This document shows positions 18,706 to 28,265 of a DNA stretch of 64,000 bases, in pieces. The position numbers and the translations under genes are program-made. Every line of letters begins with the position of its first letter. Within the stretch, counting starts at the first letter, position 1. The notes beneath the pieces are model-generated. The model saw nothing but the letters and a program-made list of their open reading frames with translations, ran no database searches and was not told the DNA's origin. This DNA comes from an uncultured Clostridia bacterium (GTDB lineage Bacteria > Bacillota > Clostridia > UBA1381): assembly GCA_947591315.1 (NCBI GenBank), contig CANQDD010000008.1, forward strand, positions 34,842-98,841, in the 5' to 3' direction.

Positions 18706-19521
18706 ATGGCGGAGAAAATCAAAAAAGTAATCTCTGTGCTTATCGAGAACAACACGGGGCTTTACGCCGCGCAGGCGTCGTTTTTCCTCGTGATTTCCGC
18801 TATTCCTTTTATGATGCTTATTTTTACGATTATATCGCTGTTCAGCAACGTGGACACGCAGGGCATAATACGCTACGTGAGCTCGTTTGCGCCGGCGGAG
18901 GTAAGCAGGCTTATATCGACCGTCGTTGCGGAGCTTACGGCAAAATCCGCGACTGTGCCCATAATATCGGTCACTGCCGTATCGGCGCTGTGGCTCGCTT
19001 CACGCGGCATTACGGCGCTGTATTCGGGACTTAACAGCATAAACGGCTTACCGAGACGCAATTATATTTATGTGCGCCTTATTTCCGTTGTTTACACCGT
19101 CGCGTTTCTCGTGACGCTCGTCCTGACGCTTTTATTTATCGGCTTCGGAGGTATGCTTGAAGAATTTCTCGCCCGCCGTTTTGCGGGACTGTCGTCATTT
19201 ATAAATTTTATTTTTAAGGGCAAAATACTTATATTTTTCTTTTACCTCACGCTTATTTTCGCTCTGTTTTACAAATTCCTGCCGGAGGAAAGAATGCGGT
19301 TCCGCTCCGTTCTTCCCGGCGCGGTTTTCGCCTCCGCGGGCTGGATAGGTTTTTCGTTCTTTTATTCGCTCTACATTGATAACTTCTCCGATTACACGCT
19401 CGTTTACGGCTCTCTTGCCGCCGTCGTGCTCCTTATGCTGTGGCTGTATTTCTGTATGAACATATTTCTTTTCGGCGCGCAGTTAAATAAACTTGTAAAA
19501 AACGGGTTTTTTGAAAAATAA
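18706..19521 (+). CDS. YihY/BrkB-family membrane protein
   Basis: A 271-residue integral membrane protein with about six hydrophobic segments. The family signatures LYAAQASFFLVISAIPFMML near the N-terminus and ALWLASRGITALYSGLN are present; the C-terminus ends in a helix with LWLYFCMNIFLFGAQLN. The family was once called ribonuclease BN but is now regarded as a transporter-like protein of unknown function. The start is ATG 18706, 6 nt after GGGAGAG; the upstream ATGs at 18691 and 18701 overlap that site (18701 is also out of frame). Confidence 0.88.
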   Translation: MAEKIKKVISVLIENNTGLYAAQASFFLVISAIPFMMLIFTIISLFSNVDTQGIIRYVSSFAPAEVSRLISTVVAELTAKSATVPIISVTAVSALWLASRGITALYSGLNSINGLPRRNYIYVRLISVVYTVAFLVTLVLTLLFIGFGGMLEEFLARRFAGLSSFINFIFKGKILIFFFYLTLIFALFYKFLPEERMRFRSVLPGAVFASAGWIGFSFFYSLYIDNFSDYTLVYGSLAAVVLLMLWLYFCMNIFLFGAQLNKLVKNGFFEK

Positions 19522-19543
19522 TACTATACTATTTGAAAATAAT

Positions 19544-19553
19544 GTGGTATAAT
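19544..19553 (+). promoter_or_regulatory. Extended -10 promoter for the Ser/Gly/Tyr-rich gene
   Basis: TGTGGTATAAT is an extended -10; no clear -35. It lies about 40 nt upstream of ATG 19594. Confidence 0.5.
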
Positions 19554-19593
19554 TTATATGTGTGTACGTATGACAGCAAAGGAGGGGTAAGAG

Positions 19594-20244
19594 ATGGCTT
19601 TTGATGTTATAGTTTTCAGTCAAAGCGAGCTTGACGATGCTCTCAGCCGCGGCATAACGCGTATTGCCCTTTGCGACAACAGCTTTACCCTTCCCGATAT
19701 AAACGGCATAGAGTACACCCTTATCGGCAGCGCGGAGATCGCTCCCGACAAAAATGAAGATGAGGACAAGCCCCCCGTTTACGCGAATGTGGAGAGAAAG
19801 ACGCTCTCTTATGCATCGTCCTACGGCGGCTCTTTTGCCGGCTCATTCGCGTCGTCCTACGGCGGCTCGTATGCGTCGGGCTCGGGCGGCTCGTACTCCT
19901 ACGGCTACAAATACGAATACGGCGGCTCTTTCTCGGGTTCATACGCGTCATCGTTTATGTCGTCCTACGCGTCACTTTACGCGTCGTCATATCAGACCTC
20001 GTTCGCATCGTCGTTTTACTCGTTCATAAGCGGAATGTCGTTCGATCAGTTCGCAAGCTACGGCGGCAGCTACGGCTTCGCGTACAGCTTTTCTTACGGC
20101 GGAAGCTATAACCTCGGCTACAGCTTCGCATACGGCGGCAGCTACAATTCCGGCGGCGGCAGCGGCGCGGCTCTTCCCGATATTATAGAATACGGCAGTT
20201 CGGGTATAATTTTTGTGAACGGATACGGAATAAATTTAATCTGA
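19594..20244 (+). CDS. Low-complexity Ser/Gly/Tyr/Ala repeat protein with conserved-looking head
   Basis: A 216-residue protein with no signal peptide. Residues 1-70 are an ordinary folded-looking head (starts MAFDVIVFSQSELDDALSRG, later ALCDNSFTLPDINGIEYTLIG). Residues about 71-195 are almost only Ser, Gly, Tyr, Ala and Phe, built from irregular units such as SYGGS, SYAS, SFAS, FAYGGSYN. A short tail ends IIFVNGYGINLI. Strong ribosome site AAAGGAGGGG. The composition recalls phase-separating or fibrous proteins and also acceptors of tyrosine or serine modification; neither is proven. A putative glycosyltransferase gene follows 46 nt later, so the repeat could be its substrate (inference). 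I do not recognise a named family. Confidence 0.8.
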   Translation: MAFDVIVFSQSELDDALSRGITRIALCDNSFTLPDINGIEYTLIGSAEIAPDKNEDEDKPPVYANVERKTLSYASSYGGSFAGSFASSYGGSYASGSGGSYSYGYKYEYGGSFSGSYASSFMSSYASLYASSYQTSFASSFYSFISGMSFDQFASYGGSYGFAYSFSYGGSYNLGYSFAYGGSYNSGGGSGAALPDIIEYGSSGIIFVNGYGINLI

Positions 20245-20290
20245 GAGCTTCCGCGGCGGAGTTCTCGGATATTTTTTTGGAGGAACAGCT

Positions 20291-21133
20291 ATGGACGCGA
20301 TACATGTAAACTGGACAAAGCCCTTCGTAAACAAAACAAACGCGCCGTACGAAACGGAGGATTTTGAAATTCTCACCACCGTTCTGTCGGCTCTTACATG
20401 GCGCGGAAAAAACGGCAGAATAACCATGGTCACAGACAGCGCGGGCGCGGAGTATTACAGGAAAAACGGGCTTAACGTAATATGGGACGATATGGACGTG
20501 TGTCTTGATGATATTGACGTGAACCCGGACGTGTTCTGGGCGGCGGGTAAGCTGTTCGCGCTCCGGAAGCAGACCGCGCCGGTGGCGATGATAGACACCG
20601 ACTTTATAGTCTGGGACACTCTTTCGGACGGCGGCGCGGACGCGGAGGTGGTTCACTTTGAGGAGCTTGCGCCGCATATTTACCCGCCGTTTGAGTATTT
20701 TAAAAACACGCGCTTCACCTTTGACAGCGATTTCGACCCTGCCGTCAAAGCGTGCAACACCGCGCTGTGCGTCATACGCGACGCGGAGTTTTTGAAATAT
20801 TATACCGACACGGCGATACGATTCATGCGCGAAAGCGGCGAAAAGGACGACAGGCTGTGCTATATGGTGTTCGCGGAGCAGCGCCTTCTCGCGATATGCG
20901 CGAAAAAGCTCGGTAAAACAGTGGCGGCGTTTTCCGATATGCCGTCGCTCTTTTCCGGCAAAGACACGCGCTTTACCCACACGTGGGGCATGAAGCAGCA
21001 GATGCGCGACAACGGCGCGCTTCGGTACGACTTCTGCAAAAGGTGCGCGCGGCGCATAAGCGCGGACTACCCCCACATGGTTGAAATTCTTAAAAAAATC
21101 GGCAGTCTTAAGCCGTATTTTGAGGATATATAA
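20291..21133 (+). CDS. DUF6734-like putative glycosyltransferase
   Basis: A 280-residue soluble protein resembling the DUF6734 group. It starts with VNWTKPF and has an acidic DTD in MIDTDFIVWDTL (about residue 103), as metal/nucleotide-sugar-binding GT-A glycosyltransferases have, plus a later FTHTWGMKQQMRDN segment. The reaction is unknown. ATG 20291 follows TTTGGAGG. It lies directly behind the Ser/Gly/Tyr repeat gene and probably shares its transcript, so a modifier-acceptor pair is a reasonable but unproven idea. Family assignment is from memory of motifs, hence moderate confidence. Confidence 0.65.
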   Translation: MDAIHVNWTKPFVNKTNAPYETEDFEILTTVLSALTWRGKNGRITMVTDSAGAEYYRKNGLNVIWDDMDVCLDDIDVNPDVFWAAGKLFALRKQTAPVAMIDTDFIVWDTLSDGGADAEVVHFEELAPHIYPPFEYFKNTRFTFDSDFDPAVKACNTALCVIRDAEFLKYYTDTAIRFMRESGEKDDRLCYMVFAEQRLLAICAKKLGKTVAAFSDMPSLFSGKDTRFTHTWGMKQQMRDNGALRYDFCKRCARRISADYPHMVEILKKIGSLKPYFEDI

Positions 21134-21167
21134 ATTTTTTTCAAAAATTAAATTTTTTTTACAATAA

Positions 21168-21198
21168 TTGTAGACATTTCCTTAAAATATGTTATAAT
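21168..21198 (+). promoter_or_regulatory. Promoter of ppdK
   Basis: TTGTAG/TAGACA region followed by TATAAT at 21193-21198, in an AT-rich stretch about 65 nt before the start. Confidence 0.55.
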
Positions 21199-21262
21199 TA
21201 TATTATGAGCAGTATGCGGAAAATTCCGCACTGCAAAACAAAAAACTATAGGAGGAAAAAGA

Positions 21263-23890
21263 ATGGCACACAAGTATGTATACCTTTTCTCGGAAGGTAA
21301 TGCAAACATGAGAAAGCTTCTCGGCGGTAAGGGCGCTAACCTCGCTGAGATGACCAATCTCGGACTGCCTGTTCCGCAGGGATTTACGATCTCGACGGAA
21401 GCTTGTACTCAGTACTATGAGGACGGCAGACAGATCAATGATGAAATTCAGGCGCAGATCAACGAGTATATCGTTAAGATGGAGGAAATCACGGGCAAAA
21501 AGTTCGGCGACCCCGAAAATCCGCTGCTTGTTTCCGTTCGTTCGGGCGCGAGAGCGTCAATGCCGGGCATGATGGACACAATCTTGAACCTCGGTATCAA
21601 CGAGACTGTTGTCGATTACATGGCTAAGGCTTCGCAGAACCCCCGCTGGGCTTGGGACTGCTACAGAAGATTTATCCAGATGTACAGCGACGTTGTTATG
21701 GAGGTCGGCAAGAAGTATTTTGAAGAGCTTATCGACAAGATGAAGGCTGAGAAGGGCGTTAAGCAGGACGTTGAGCTTACGGCTGACGACCTCAAAGAGC
21801 TTGCTTCGCAGTTCAAGGCTGAGTACAAGAAGGTTATCGGTGAGGACTTCCCGACAGATCCGAAGGAACAGCTGATGGGCGCTATCAAGGCTGTATTCCG
21901 TTCATGGGACAACCCCAGAGCTAACGTTTACAGACGCGACAACGACATTCCTTATTCATGGGGTACTGCCGTAAACGTTCAGATGATGGCGTTCGGCAAC
22001 ATGGGCGACGACTGCGGTACGGGCGTTGCGTTCACGCGCGATCCGGCTACGGGCGAAAAGCACCTCATGGGCGAGTTTTTGACAAACGCTCAGGGCGAGG
22101 ACGTTGTTGCGGGCGTGCGTACGCCGATGCCTATCGCGGAGATGGAGCAGAAGTTCCCCGAGGCATTCTCGCAGTTTAAGACGGTCTGCAAGACGCTTGA
22201 GGATCACTACAGAGATATGCAGGATATGGAGTTCACCGTTGAGCACGGCAAGCTCTATATGCTTCAGACAAGAAACGGTAAGAGAACGGCTCAGGCTGCG
22301 CTCAAAATTGCGTGCGACCTCGTTGACGAGGGCATGAGAACAGAGGAAGAAGCGGTTGCTATGATAGATCCGCGTAACCTCGACACGCTGCTTCATCCGC
22401 AGTTTGACGCTGCCGCTTTGAAGGCTGCGACTCCTATGGGCAAGGCTCTGGGCGCGTCGCCGGGCGCTGCTGCAGGTAAGATAGTATTTACGGCTGACGA
22501 CGCTAAGGAGTGGGCTGCGAGAGGCGAAAAGGTCGTACTTGTTCGTCTTGAAACATCGCCGGAGGATATCGAAGGCATGAAGGCTGCTCAGGGTATACTG
22601 ACCGTTCGCGGCGGTATGACATCTCACGCTGCCGTTGTTGCGCGCGGTATGGGTACGTGCTGCGTATCTGGCTGCGGCGACATTGCTATGGATGAGGCTA
22701 ACAAGAAGTTCACGCTTAACGGCAAGGAATATCACGAGGGCGACACATTATCGCTCGACGGTTCGACAGGTAATATTTACGACGGAATTATCCCGACGGT
22801 TGACGCTTCTATCGCGGGCGAGTTCGGCAGGATCATGGGCTGGGCTGACAAGTTCAGAACTTTGAAGGTTCGCACGAACGCCGACACGCCGGCTGACGCT
22901 AAGAAGGCGAGAGAGCTCGGCGCTGAGGGTATCGGTCTTTGCCGTACGGAGCATATGTTCTTCGAGGGCAACAGAATTGACGCGTTCAGAGAGATGATTT
23001 GCGCCGACACGGTTGAGGAGAGAGAGGCTGCTCTCGATAAGATTTTACCGATGCAGCAGGGCGACTTTGAAAAGCTTTACGAGGCTCTCGAGGGTAACCC
23101 CGTAACTATCCGTTTCCTCGATCCGCCGCTTCACGAGTTCGTTCCGACGGAAGAGGCTGACATTGAGATCCTCGCTAAGTCGCAGGGCAAGAGCGTTCAG
23201 GCTATCAATGACCTTATCGCGGGTCTCCACGAGGCTAACCCGATGATGGGTCACAGAGGATGCCGTCTTGACGTAACGTATCCGGAAATCGCGAAGATGC
23301 AGACAAAGGCTGTTATCCGCGCGGCTATAAACGTTCAGAAGGCTCATCCGGAGTGGACGATAGTTCCCGAAATCATGATCCCGCTCGTATGCGAGGTCAA
23401 GGAATTGAAGTACGTTAAGAAGATAGTCGTTGAAACAGCCGACGCAGAGATCGCGGCTGCGGGCGCTGATCTGAAATATGAAGTAGGTACGATGATCGAA
23501 ATTCCGCGCGCGGCTCTTACGGCTGACGAAATCGCGACCGAGGCTGACTTCTTCTGCTTCGGCACGAATGACCTCACGCAGATGACATTCGGCTTCTCGC
23601 GCGACGACGCGGGCAAGTTTCTTGACGCTTACTATGACGCTAAGATTTTCGAGAACGATCCGTTCGCGAAGCTCGATCAGACGGGCGTAGGCAAGCTGAT
23701 GGAAATGGCTATCAAGCTCGGCAAGCCGGTCAATCCGAACCTCCATGTAGGTATCTGCGGCGAGCACGGCGGCGATCCTTCGTCGGTTGAGTTCTGCCAC
23801 AAGATCGGTCTTAACTACGTATCTTGCTCACCGTTCAGAGTTCCTATTGCGAGACTCGCTGCGGCGCAGGCTAAGATCAACGAGAAATAA
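21263..23890 (+). CDS. ppdK: Pyruvate, phosphate dikinase
   Basis: An 875-residue PPDK that interconverts pyruvate + ATP + phosphate with PEP + AMP + pyrophosphate. N-terminal ATP-grasp domain (GGKGANLAEMTNLGLPVPQG, RSGARASMPGMMDTILNLG), the central phosphohistidine domain with GGMTSHAAVVARGMG (catalytic His) and the C-terminal TIM barrel with FCFGTNDLTQMTFGFSRDD and the catalytic Cys in HVGICGEHGGDPSS. Full length. AGGAGG lies before ATG 21263. Codon choice is strongly biased (ggc, gct, gag), as for a highly expressed gene. With the membrane pyrophosphatase at 8.3 kb it indicates PPi-linked glycolysis. Confidence 0.97.
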   Translation: MAHKYVYLFSEGNANMRKLLGGKGANLAEMTNLGLPVPQGFTISTEACTQYYEDGRQINDEIQAQINEYIVKMEEITGKKFGDPENPLLVSVRSGARASMPGMMDTILNLGINETVVDYMAKASQNPRWAWDCYRRFIQMYSDVVMEVGKKYFEELIDKMKAEKGVKQDVELTADDLKELASQFKAEYKKVIGEDFPTDPKEQLMGAIKAVFRSWDNPRANVYRRDNDIPYSWGTAVNVQMMAFGNMGDDCGTGVAFTRDPATGEKHLMGEFLTNAQGEDVVAGVRTPMPIAEMEQKFPEAFSQFKTVCKTLEDHYRDMQDMEFTVEHGKLYMLQTRNGKRTAQAALKIACDLVDEGMRTEEEAVAMIDPRNLDTLLHPQFDAAALKAATPMGKALGASPGAAAGKIVFTADDAKEWAARGEKVVLVRLETSPEDIEGMKAAQGILTVRGGMTSHAAVVARGMGTCCVSGCGDIAMDEANKKFTLNGKEYHEGDTLSLDGSTGNIYDGIIPTVDASIAGEFGRIMGWADKFRTLKVRTNADTPADAKKARELGAEGIGLCRTEHMFFEGNRIDAFREMICADTVEEREAALDKILPMQQGDFEKLYEALEGNPVTIRFLDPPLHEFVPTEEADIEILAKSQGKSVQAINDLIAGLHEANPMMGHRGCRLDVTYPEIAKMQTKAVIRAAINVQKAHPEWTIVPEIMIPLVCEVKELKYVKKIVVETADAEIAAAGADLKYEVGTMIEIPRAALTADEIATEADFFCFGTNDLTQMTFGFSRDDAGKFLDAYYDAKIFENDPFAKLDQTGVGKLMEMAIKLGKPVNPNLHVGICGEHGGDPSSVEFCHKIGLNYVSCSPFRVPIARLAAAQAKINEK

Positions 23891-23904
23891 TTTAACAGCG
23901 TAAC

Positions 23905-23937
23905 AAAAGAAGCCGTCCATGTTGACGGCTTCTTTTT
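23905..23937 (+). terminator. Terminator after ppdK
   Basis: AAAAGAAGCCGTC...GACGGCTTCTTTTT, a perfect 13-bp stem with T run, 14 nt after the stop. Confidence 0.9.
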
Positions 23938-23961
23938 GCGGGCGAACACGGTTCGCATCTC

Positions 23962-24180
23962 GTGAGCCTCTCCTTGAGGAGAGGTGGCATCGCGAAGCGA
24001 TGACGGAGAGGTGGCAAAGAATTTTTATAACCACCTCTCAGACGGCTCCGCCGCCAGCTCCCCTCAAGGGGAGCCTCATGTAGGGGCGACCCTCGCGGTC
24101 GCCCGTCCACGATAACCCTATTCCAACGGTATCGTAGGGGCGGTCATCGGCCGCCCACATGATCCCCTCTCCGAGGGAGT
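23962..24180. repeat. Palindromic interspersed repeat, copy R2 with tail modules
   Basis: Same element as R1: GTGAGCCTCTCCTTGAGG at the left, CCTCAAGGGGAGCCTCA at 24062-24078, internal TCGCGAAGCGA hairpin and GGAGAGGTGGC core. It is followed by the GTAGGGGCGACC...GGTCGCCCG hairpin, then a second GTAGGGGCGGTC...GCCGCCC hairpin and a CCCCTC/GAGGG stem. Fills most of the gap between ppdK and the arabinofuranosidase gene. Confidence 0.85.
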
Positions 24181-24197
24181 CTTTTATCCCTCCATTA

Positions 24198-24226
24198 TTG
24201 ACAACACACTACAAAGCGTGTAAAAT
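24198..24226 (+). promoter_or_regulatory. Promoter of the arabinofuranosidase gene
   Basis: TTGACA, 17-nt spacer, TAAAAT, about 37 nt before ATG 24263. Confidence 0.75.
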
Positions 24227-24262
24227 AAATATCAGAATACCGATATTTTAAGGAGGACTGTT

Positions 24263-27200
24263 ATGAAAAGGAGATTGATTGCCGTGATAGCGGCGGCGGC
24301 TCTCATGGCGGGAGCGATGCCGGCTGCAACGGCGGCGAACAGCGCGGCGGAGCCTGTGCTGCGCTACACGTTTGACAATAAAAATCCGCTTGCCGACGAA
24401 AACGGCAAAAACGAATTAAAGCTCTCGGGCGGCGCGTCAGTTACCGACAACGGCAACACCGGCAAGGCGCTCACTCTTGACGGCGCTGACGGTTACGCGC
24501 TTTTGCCGGAGGGAATTTTAACCGACAGCTTCACGGTCGCGTCGTGGGTGAAGATCGACCGCTTTACCGCGTGGGGACGCGTGTTCGACTTCGGAACGGA
24601 CGCGGACAACAATTTCTTCTTTGCTCCCTATTCGGGCAGCACGGCGAGAATTGAGATGAAGTCGCCGACCGGCACGGACACCGTTGACACGGTGCAGGAA
24701 ACGGAGCGCGACTGGGTACATTACGCCGTCACGTACGAAAACGGCACGCTGAATTATTACAGAAACGGTCTGCTCGTTGACACAAAATCCAACATGTCCG
24801 TAAAGCCGACCGATATTAAGGACACATTAAATTACATAGGCAAATCGCACTACGACGGCGACGCATACCTCGCGGCGGCGGTCGACGATTTCCGCGTGTA
24901 CGACAAGGTTTTGAGCGCCGATGAAATATCCGCAGTGTTCGCGGAGGGCGAAATTGACCCCGCGGTGCTGCTCGGCTCGTACACGATTGAAAACGGCGCG
25001 CTTATAACGGGCAGCACGCTCACGCTGCCGCAGACGGAAGGGCTTGTGTGGAGCGAAACGGACGGCCTCGGTCTTATAGACACTCGGACCGGCGCGGTAA
25101 CTCACCCCGAAAATACGGCGAAGGTGACGCTCGCTGCGGAGTACGGCGGCGAAAAAGCGGAGTACACCGTTTACGTCGCGGGTACGGCGGGAAGTCCGTA
25201 CACCGTGAACATTGACGCGTCCGACAGGTCGAGGGACGTTTCCGACATGATGTGGGGACTGTTTTTCGAGGATATAAACAGTTCCGCAGACGGCGGTTTG
25301 TACGCGGAAATGGTGCAGAACCGCTCGTTTGAGATTGCGGCTGACGATAATTTGTACTCGTGGGAAACGTCGGGCGACGCGAAAATCGGCACCGAAAACC
25401 CGATGAACGAAAACAATCCGACATATATCACGCTCGGCAAGGGCGCAAGCATAACGAATGATGGATATATGGGCATGAGCGTAAAAAAGGACGCTGTTTA
25501 TAACTTTTCCGCGCGGGTACGCGGCAGCGCCGATCTGACGGTTTCCGTAGGCGGCGCGTCAGCCGAAGTTAAATCTGACGGCTCGGACTGGCATGAGGTA
25601 ACGGCAGCTTTAACGGCTGCCGACAACGCGTCCGACGCGAAGCTTACCGTAAAGAATACGGGTGAAGCGGTTGACCTCGACATGATTTCGCTTATACCCG
25701 AGGACACATACAAAGGTCACGGACTGCGCAGGGATTTAATGGAGGCTCTTGAGGCTATGCACCCGAAATTCCTGCGTTTCCCCGGCGGCTGCGCCGTTGA
25801 GGGCAATACCATGGACGTGGCGTGGAACTGGAAGGACACCGTGGGCGACGTTTCGGAGCGTAAGGAAATGGTAAATATCTGGAGCGGCACCGACGGCACA
25901 TACCAAATGACGTACGGCTTGGGATTTTACGAGTATTTCCAGATGTGCGAGGACTTAGGCATGGAGCCCGTTCCGATATTAAACTGCGGTCTTTCGTGTC
26001 AGGTTCGCTCCGGCGGCAACGAGGACGAAAACCACGTTGTACCGATGGACGAATTACAGCCATATATTGACGACGCGCTCGACTTAATCGAGTTCGCGAA
26101 CGGCACGGACGAGAGCAACGAATGGGTTAAATTAAGGAAAGAAATGGGTCACAGCGAGCCGTTTAATCTCAAATATATCGGTATCGGCAACGAGCAGTAC
26201 GGCGATATTTATTTTGAGCGTTATGCGGAGTTTGCGAAACAAATTCACGAAAAATATCCCGACATAAACCTCGTCACAACGTCCGGAACGGCGTCGAGCG
26301 GTACGAACAACGACCTCGCGTGGAACTGGGTAAACGCGAATACCGAGCTTGCCGACCGCGTTGACGAGCATTACTACGAAAGCGCGGACTGGTTCAAACA
26401 GCACACTTACCGTTACGACGATTACCGCCGCGACACAAATTCAAAGGTATTTCTGGGCGAGTACGCGTCGAAGGGCAACACGTGGTACAACGCGCTCTGC
26501 GAGGCGGCGTTTATGACAGGTCTTGAGCGCAACGCCGACGTTGTGCGCATGGCATCTTACGCGCCGATGTTCGCAAAGTACGGCAATACGCAGTGGACGG
26601 CGGCGAACATGATTTGGTTCACGAACGACGACTATGTGCTTACGCCGAATTATTACGTGCAGTCGCTGTTCTCCAACAATCACGGCGATTACACGCTCCC
26701 GACCGATGTGGAGATGAGCGGTATACCTGCGGAGGACTATCTCCACGGCGGCGTTGTGCTCGGCTCGTGGGGCACGCAGAACGAGTTTAAGGACGCGCAC
26801 ATACAGCAGAATATCCCGATAGAGGGCGGCAGCGGCGACGTTGACGTTGCGCCCGACGGCTGGCAAACGGGTATCGGCGAATGGACAATAGGCGCTGACG
26901 GCGTTATTACGCAGACCTCGGACAGCACCGGCGCAACGGTCTACAACGATTGGGCGGCGGCGAACCCGTCAATGGCTGACAGAGATTACACCTTCACCGT
27001 TAAGGCAAAGAAAAACGGCGGCGGCGAAGGCTTCCAGATAGGCGTTGCGGCGGAGGACGGTATGAATTATTACCGTGTCAACGTCGGCGGCTGGGGCAAC
27101 ACCACCGCGAAAATCCAGCATATAGTAAACGGCGTGAGCGCGGACGTGGGTAACGCCGCGGAGCAGTCGTACATCGGCGATGTGCATATAAACGACGGCG

Positions 27201-28222
27201 AGTGGTACGACGTCAAGGTCGAGGTCAGCGACTATGAGATAAAGGCGTACCTGAACGGCGAATTTATCTGCTCGTACACGAAACCGAAGGAGTACGGTCC
27301 CGTTTACGCGTCGAGTACATACGACTCGGAAACGGGCGAAATCATAGCGAAGATTGTAAACACCACAAGCTCCGACACTACAGTTGAAGTGAATATCGAC
27401 ACGCCGAGAGGAATGGGTTTTGACACGTCGGCAAAGGCAAAAACAATCACAATGACCGCCGACACGGGCGCGGTAAACACGCTTGAAAACAAAGACAATA
27501 TCGTTCCCGTTGAGGGCGAGTTTGAGGGTATAGGCGGCAGTAGTTTCGACTATCCCGTAAAGGCAAATTCACTGAGCATCATACGCATACCTACAATGAG
27601 CGTGAACGCCGTGTCGCCCCCGGGCTACGAGCATCAGGCGTATATGTCGGGTTACGGCGACGGCACGTACCGCCCCGATAATTCGGTTACGCGCGCGGAA
27701 GCGGCGGCGCTCATGTCGCGTATTACCGACGGCTTTGACGACACGCACACGTACAGGATCAGCCACGAATTTACCGACGTCGCGGACGGCGCGTGGTATA
27801 AGAATTACGTGAACTACCTAAGCGACAAACAATATATCAGCGGCTATTCCGACGGCACGTTCCGTCCCGACAAAACAATAACACGCGCGGAGCTCGCGAA
27901 AATAATCTGCTCATATCTCGGCGAAGCACCCACTGAAAACACGCAATACACCGATATTCAAGGACACTGGGCAGAAGGATTTATTTCGGCGCTCAGCGCG
28001 AAAGGAATTATAACGGGTTACGATGACGGCACATTCCGTCCCGACGAACCTGTGTCGCGCGCGGAAACGGTGACGCTCGTAAACCGCGCGCTCGGACGGT
28101 TTATAGAAAACACCGACTGGTTCCCGAACGAGTTTACCGACGTTCCGAAATCGCACTGGGCATATAAGGAATTTGTCGAGGCGGTCATACCGCATAACAC
28201 AAAACAGTGTCAAGGCAAGTAA
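24263..28222 (+). CDS. SLH-anchored multidomain alpha-L-arabinofuranosidase (GH51-like)
   Basis: A 1319-residue exported enzyme. Signal peptide (1-25), LamG/concanavalin-like domain (about 30-230), linker Ig-like region, then a GH51-type catalytic part starting GLFFEDINSSADGGLYAEMV. The acid/base glutamate is in GIGNEQYGD (about 642) and the probable nucleophile in FLGEYAS (about 729). A second lectin-like domain (about 870-1020) is inserted before the C-terminal beta-sandwich. The last about 200 residues are three SLH repeats (SGYGDGTYRPDNSVTRAEAA and two more). It would release arabinose from plant polysaccharides at the cell surface. GGAGGA precedes the ATG. Monocistronic. Confidence 0.88.
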   Translation: MKRRLIAVIAAAALMAGAMPAATAANSAAEPVLRYTFDNKNPLADENGKNELKLSGGASVTDNGNTGKALTLDGADGYALLPEGILTDSFTVASWVKIDRFTAWGRVFDFGTDADNNFFFAPYSGSTARIEMKSPTGTDTVDTVQETERDWVHYAVTYENGTLNYYRNGLLVDTKSNMSVKPTDIKDTLNYIGKSHYDGDAYLAAAVDDFRVYDKVLSADEISAVFAEGEIDPAVLLGSYTIENGALITGSTLTLPQTEGLVWSETDGLGLIDTRTGAVTHPENTAKVTLAAEYGGEKAEYTVYVAGTAGSPYTVNIDASDRSRDVSDMMWGLFFEDINSSADGGLYAEMVQNRSFEIAADDNLYSWETSGDAKIGTENPMNENNPTYITLGKGASITNDGYMGMSVKKDAVYNFSARVRGSADLTVSVGGASAEVKSDGSDWHEVTAALTAADNASDAKLTVKNTGEAVDLDMISLIPEDTYKGHGLRRDLMEALEAMHPKFLRFPGGCAVEGNTMDVAWNWKDTVGDVSERKEMVNIWSGTDGTYQMTYGLGFYEYFQMCEDLGMEPVPILNCGLSCQVRSGGNEDENHVVPMDELQPYIDDALDLIEFANGTDESNEWVKLRKEMGHSEPFNLKYIGIGNEQYGDIYFERYAEFAKQIHEKYPDINLVTTSGTASSGTNNDLAWNWVNANTELADRVDEHYYESADWFKQHTYRYDDYRRDTNSKVFLGEYASKGNTWYNALCEAAFMTGLERNADVVRMASYAPMFAKYGNTQWTAANMIWFTNDDYVLTPNYYVQSLFSNNHGDYTLPTDVEMSGIPAEDYLHGGVVLGSWGTQNEFKDAHIQQNIPIEGGSGDVDVAPDGWQTGIGEWTIGADGVITQTSDSTGATVYNDWAAANPSMADRDYTFTVKAKKNGGGEGFQIGVAAEDGMNYYRVNVGGWGNTTAKIQHIVNGVSADVGNAAEQSYIGDVHINDGEWYDVKVEVSDYEIKAYLNGEFICSYTKPKEYGPVYASSTYDSETGEIIAKIVNTTSSDTTVEVNIDTPRGMGFDTSAKAKTITMTADTGAVNTLENKDNIVPVEGEFEGIGGSSFDYPVKANSLSIIRIPTMSVNAVSPPGYEHQAYMSGYGDGTYRPDNSVTRAEAAALMSRITDGFDDTHTYRISHEFTDVADGAWYKNYVNYLSDKQYISGYSDGTFRPDKTITRAELAKIICSYLGEAPTENTQYTDIQGHWAEGFISALSAKGIITGYDDGTFRPDEPVSRAETVTLVNRALGRFIENTDWFPNEFTDVPKSHWAYKEFVEAVIPHNTKQCQGK

Positions 28223-28230
28223 ACACAAAA

Positions 28231-28265
28231 CAACCCCCTCGCTAATGCAAGGGGGTTAAAATTTT
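28231..28265. terminator. Bidirectional terminator between arabinofuranosidase gene and murC
   Basis: CAACCCCCT...AGGGGGTTAAAATTTT; symmetric enough to end both convergent genes. Confidence 0.8.

Noticed and set aside
19594..20244. RiPP precursor with leader peptide
   Set aside because: No known RiPP enzyme beside it, head too long and fold-like, no cysteine-, lanthionine- or cyclisation-type core.
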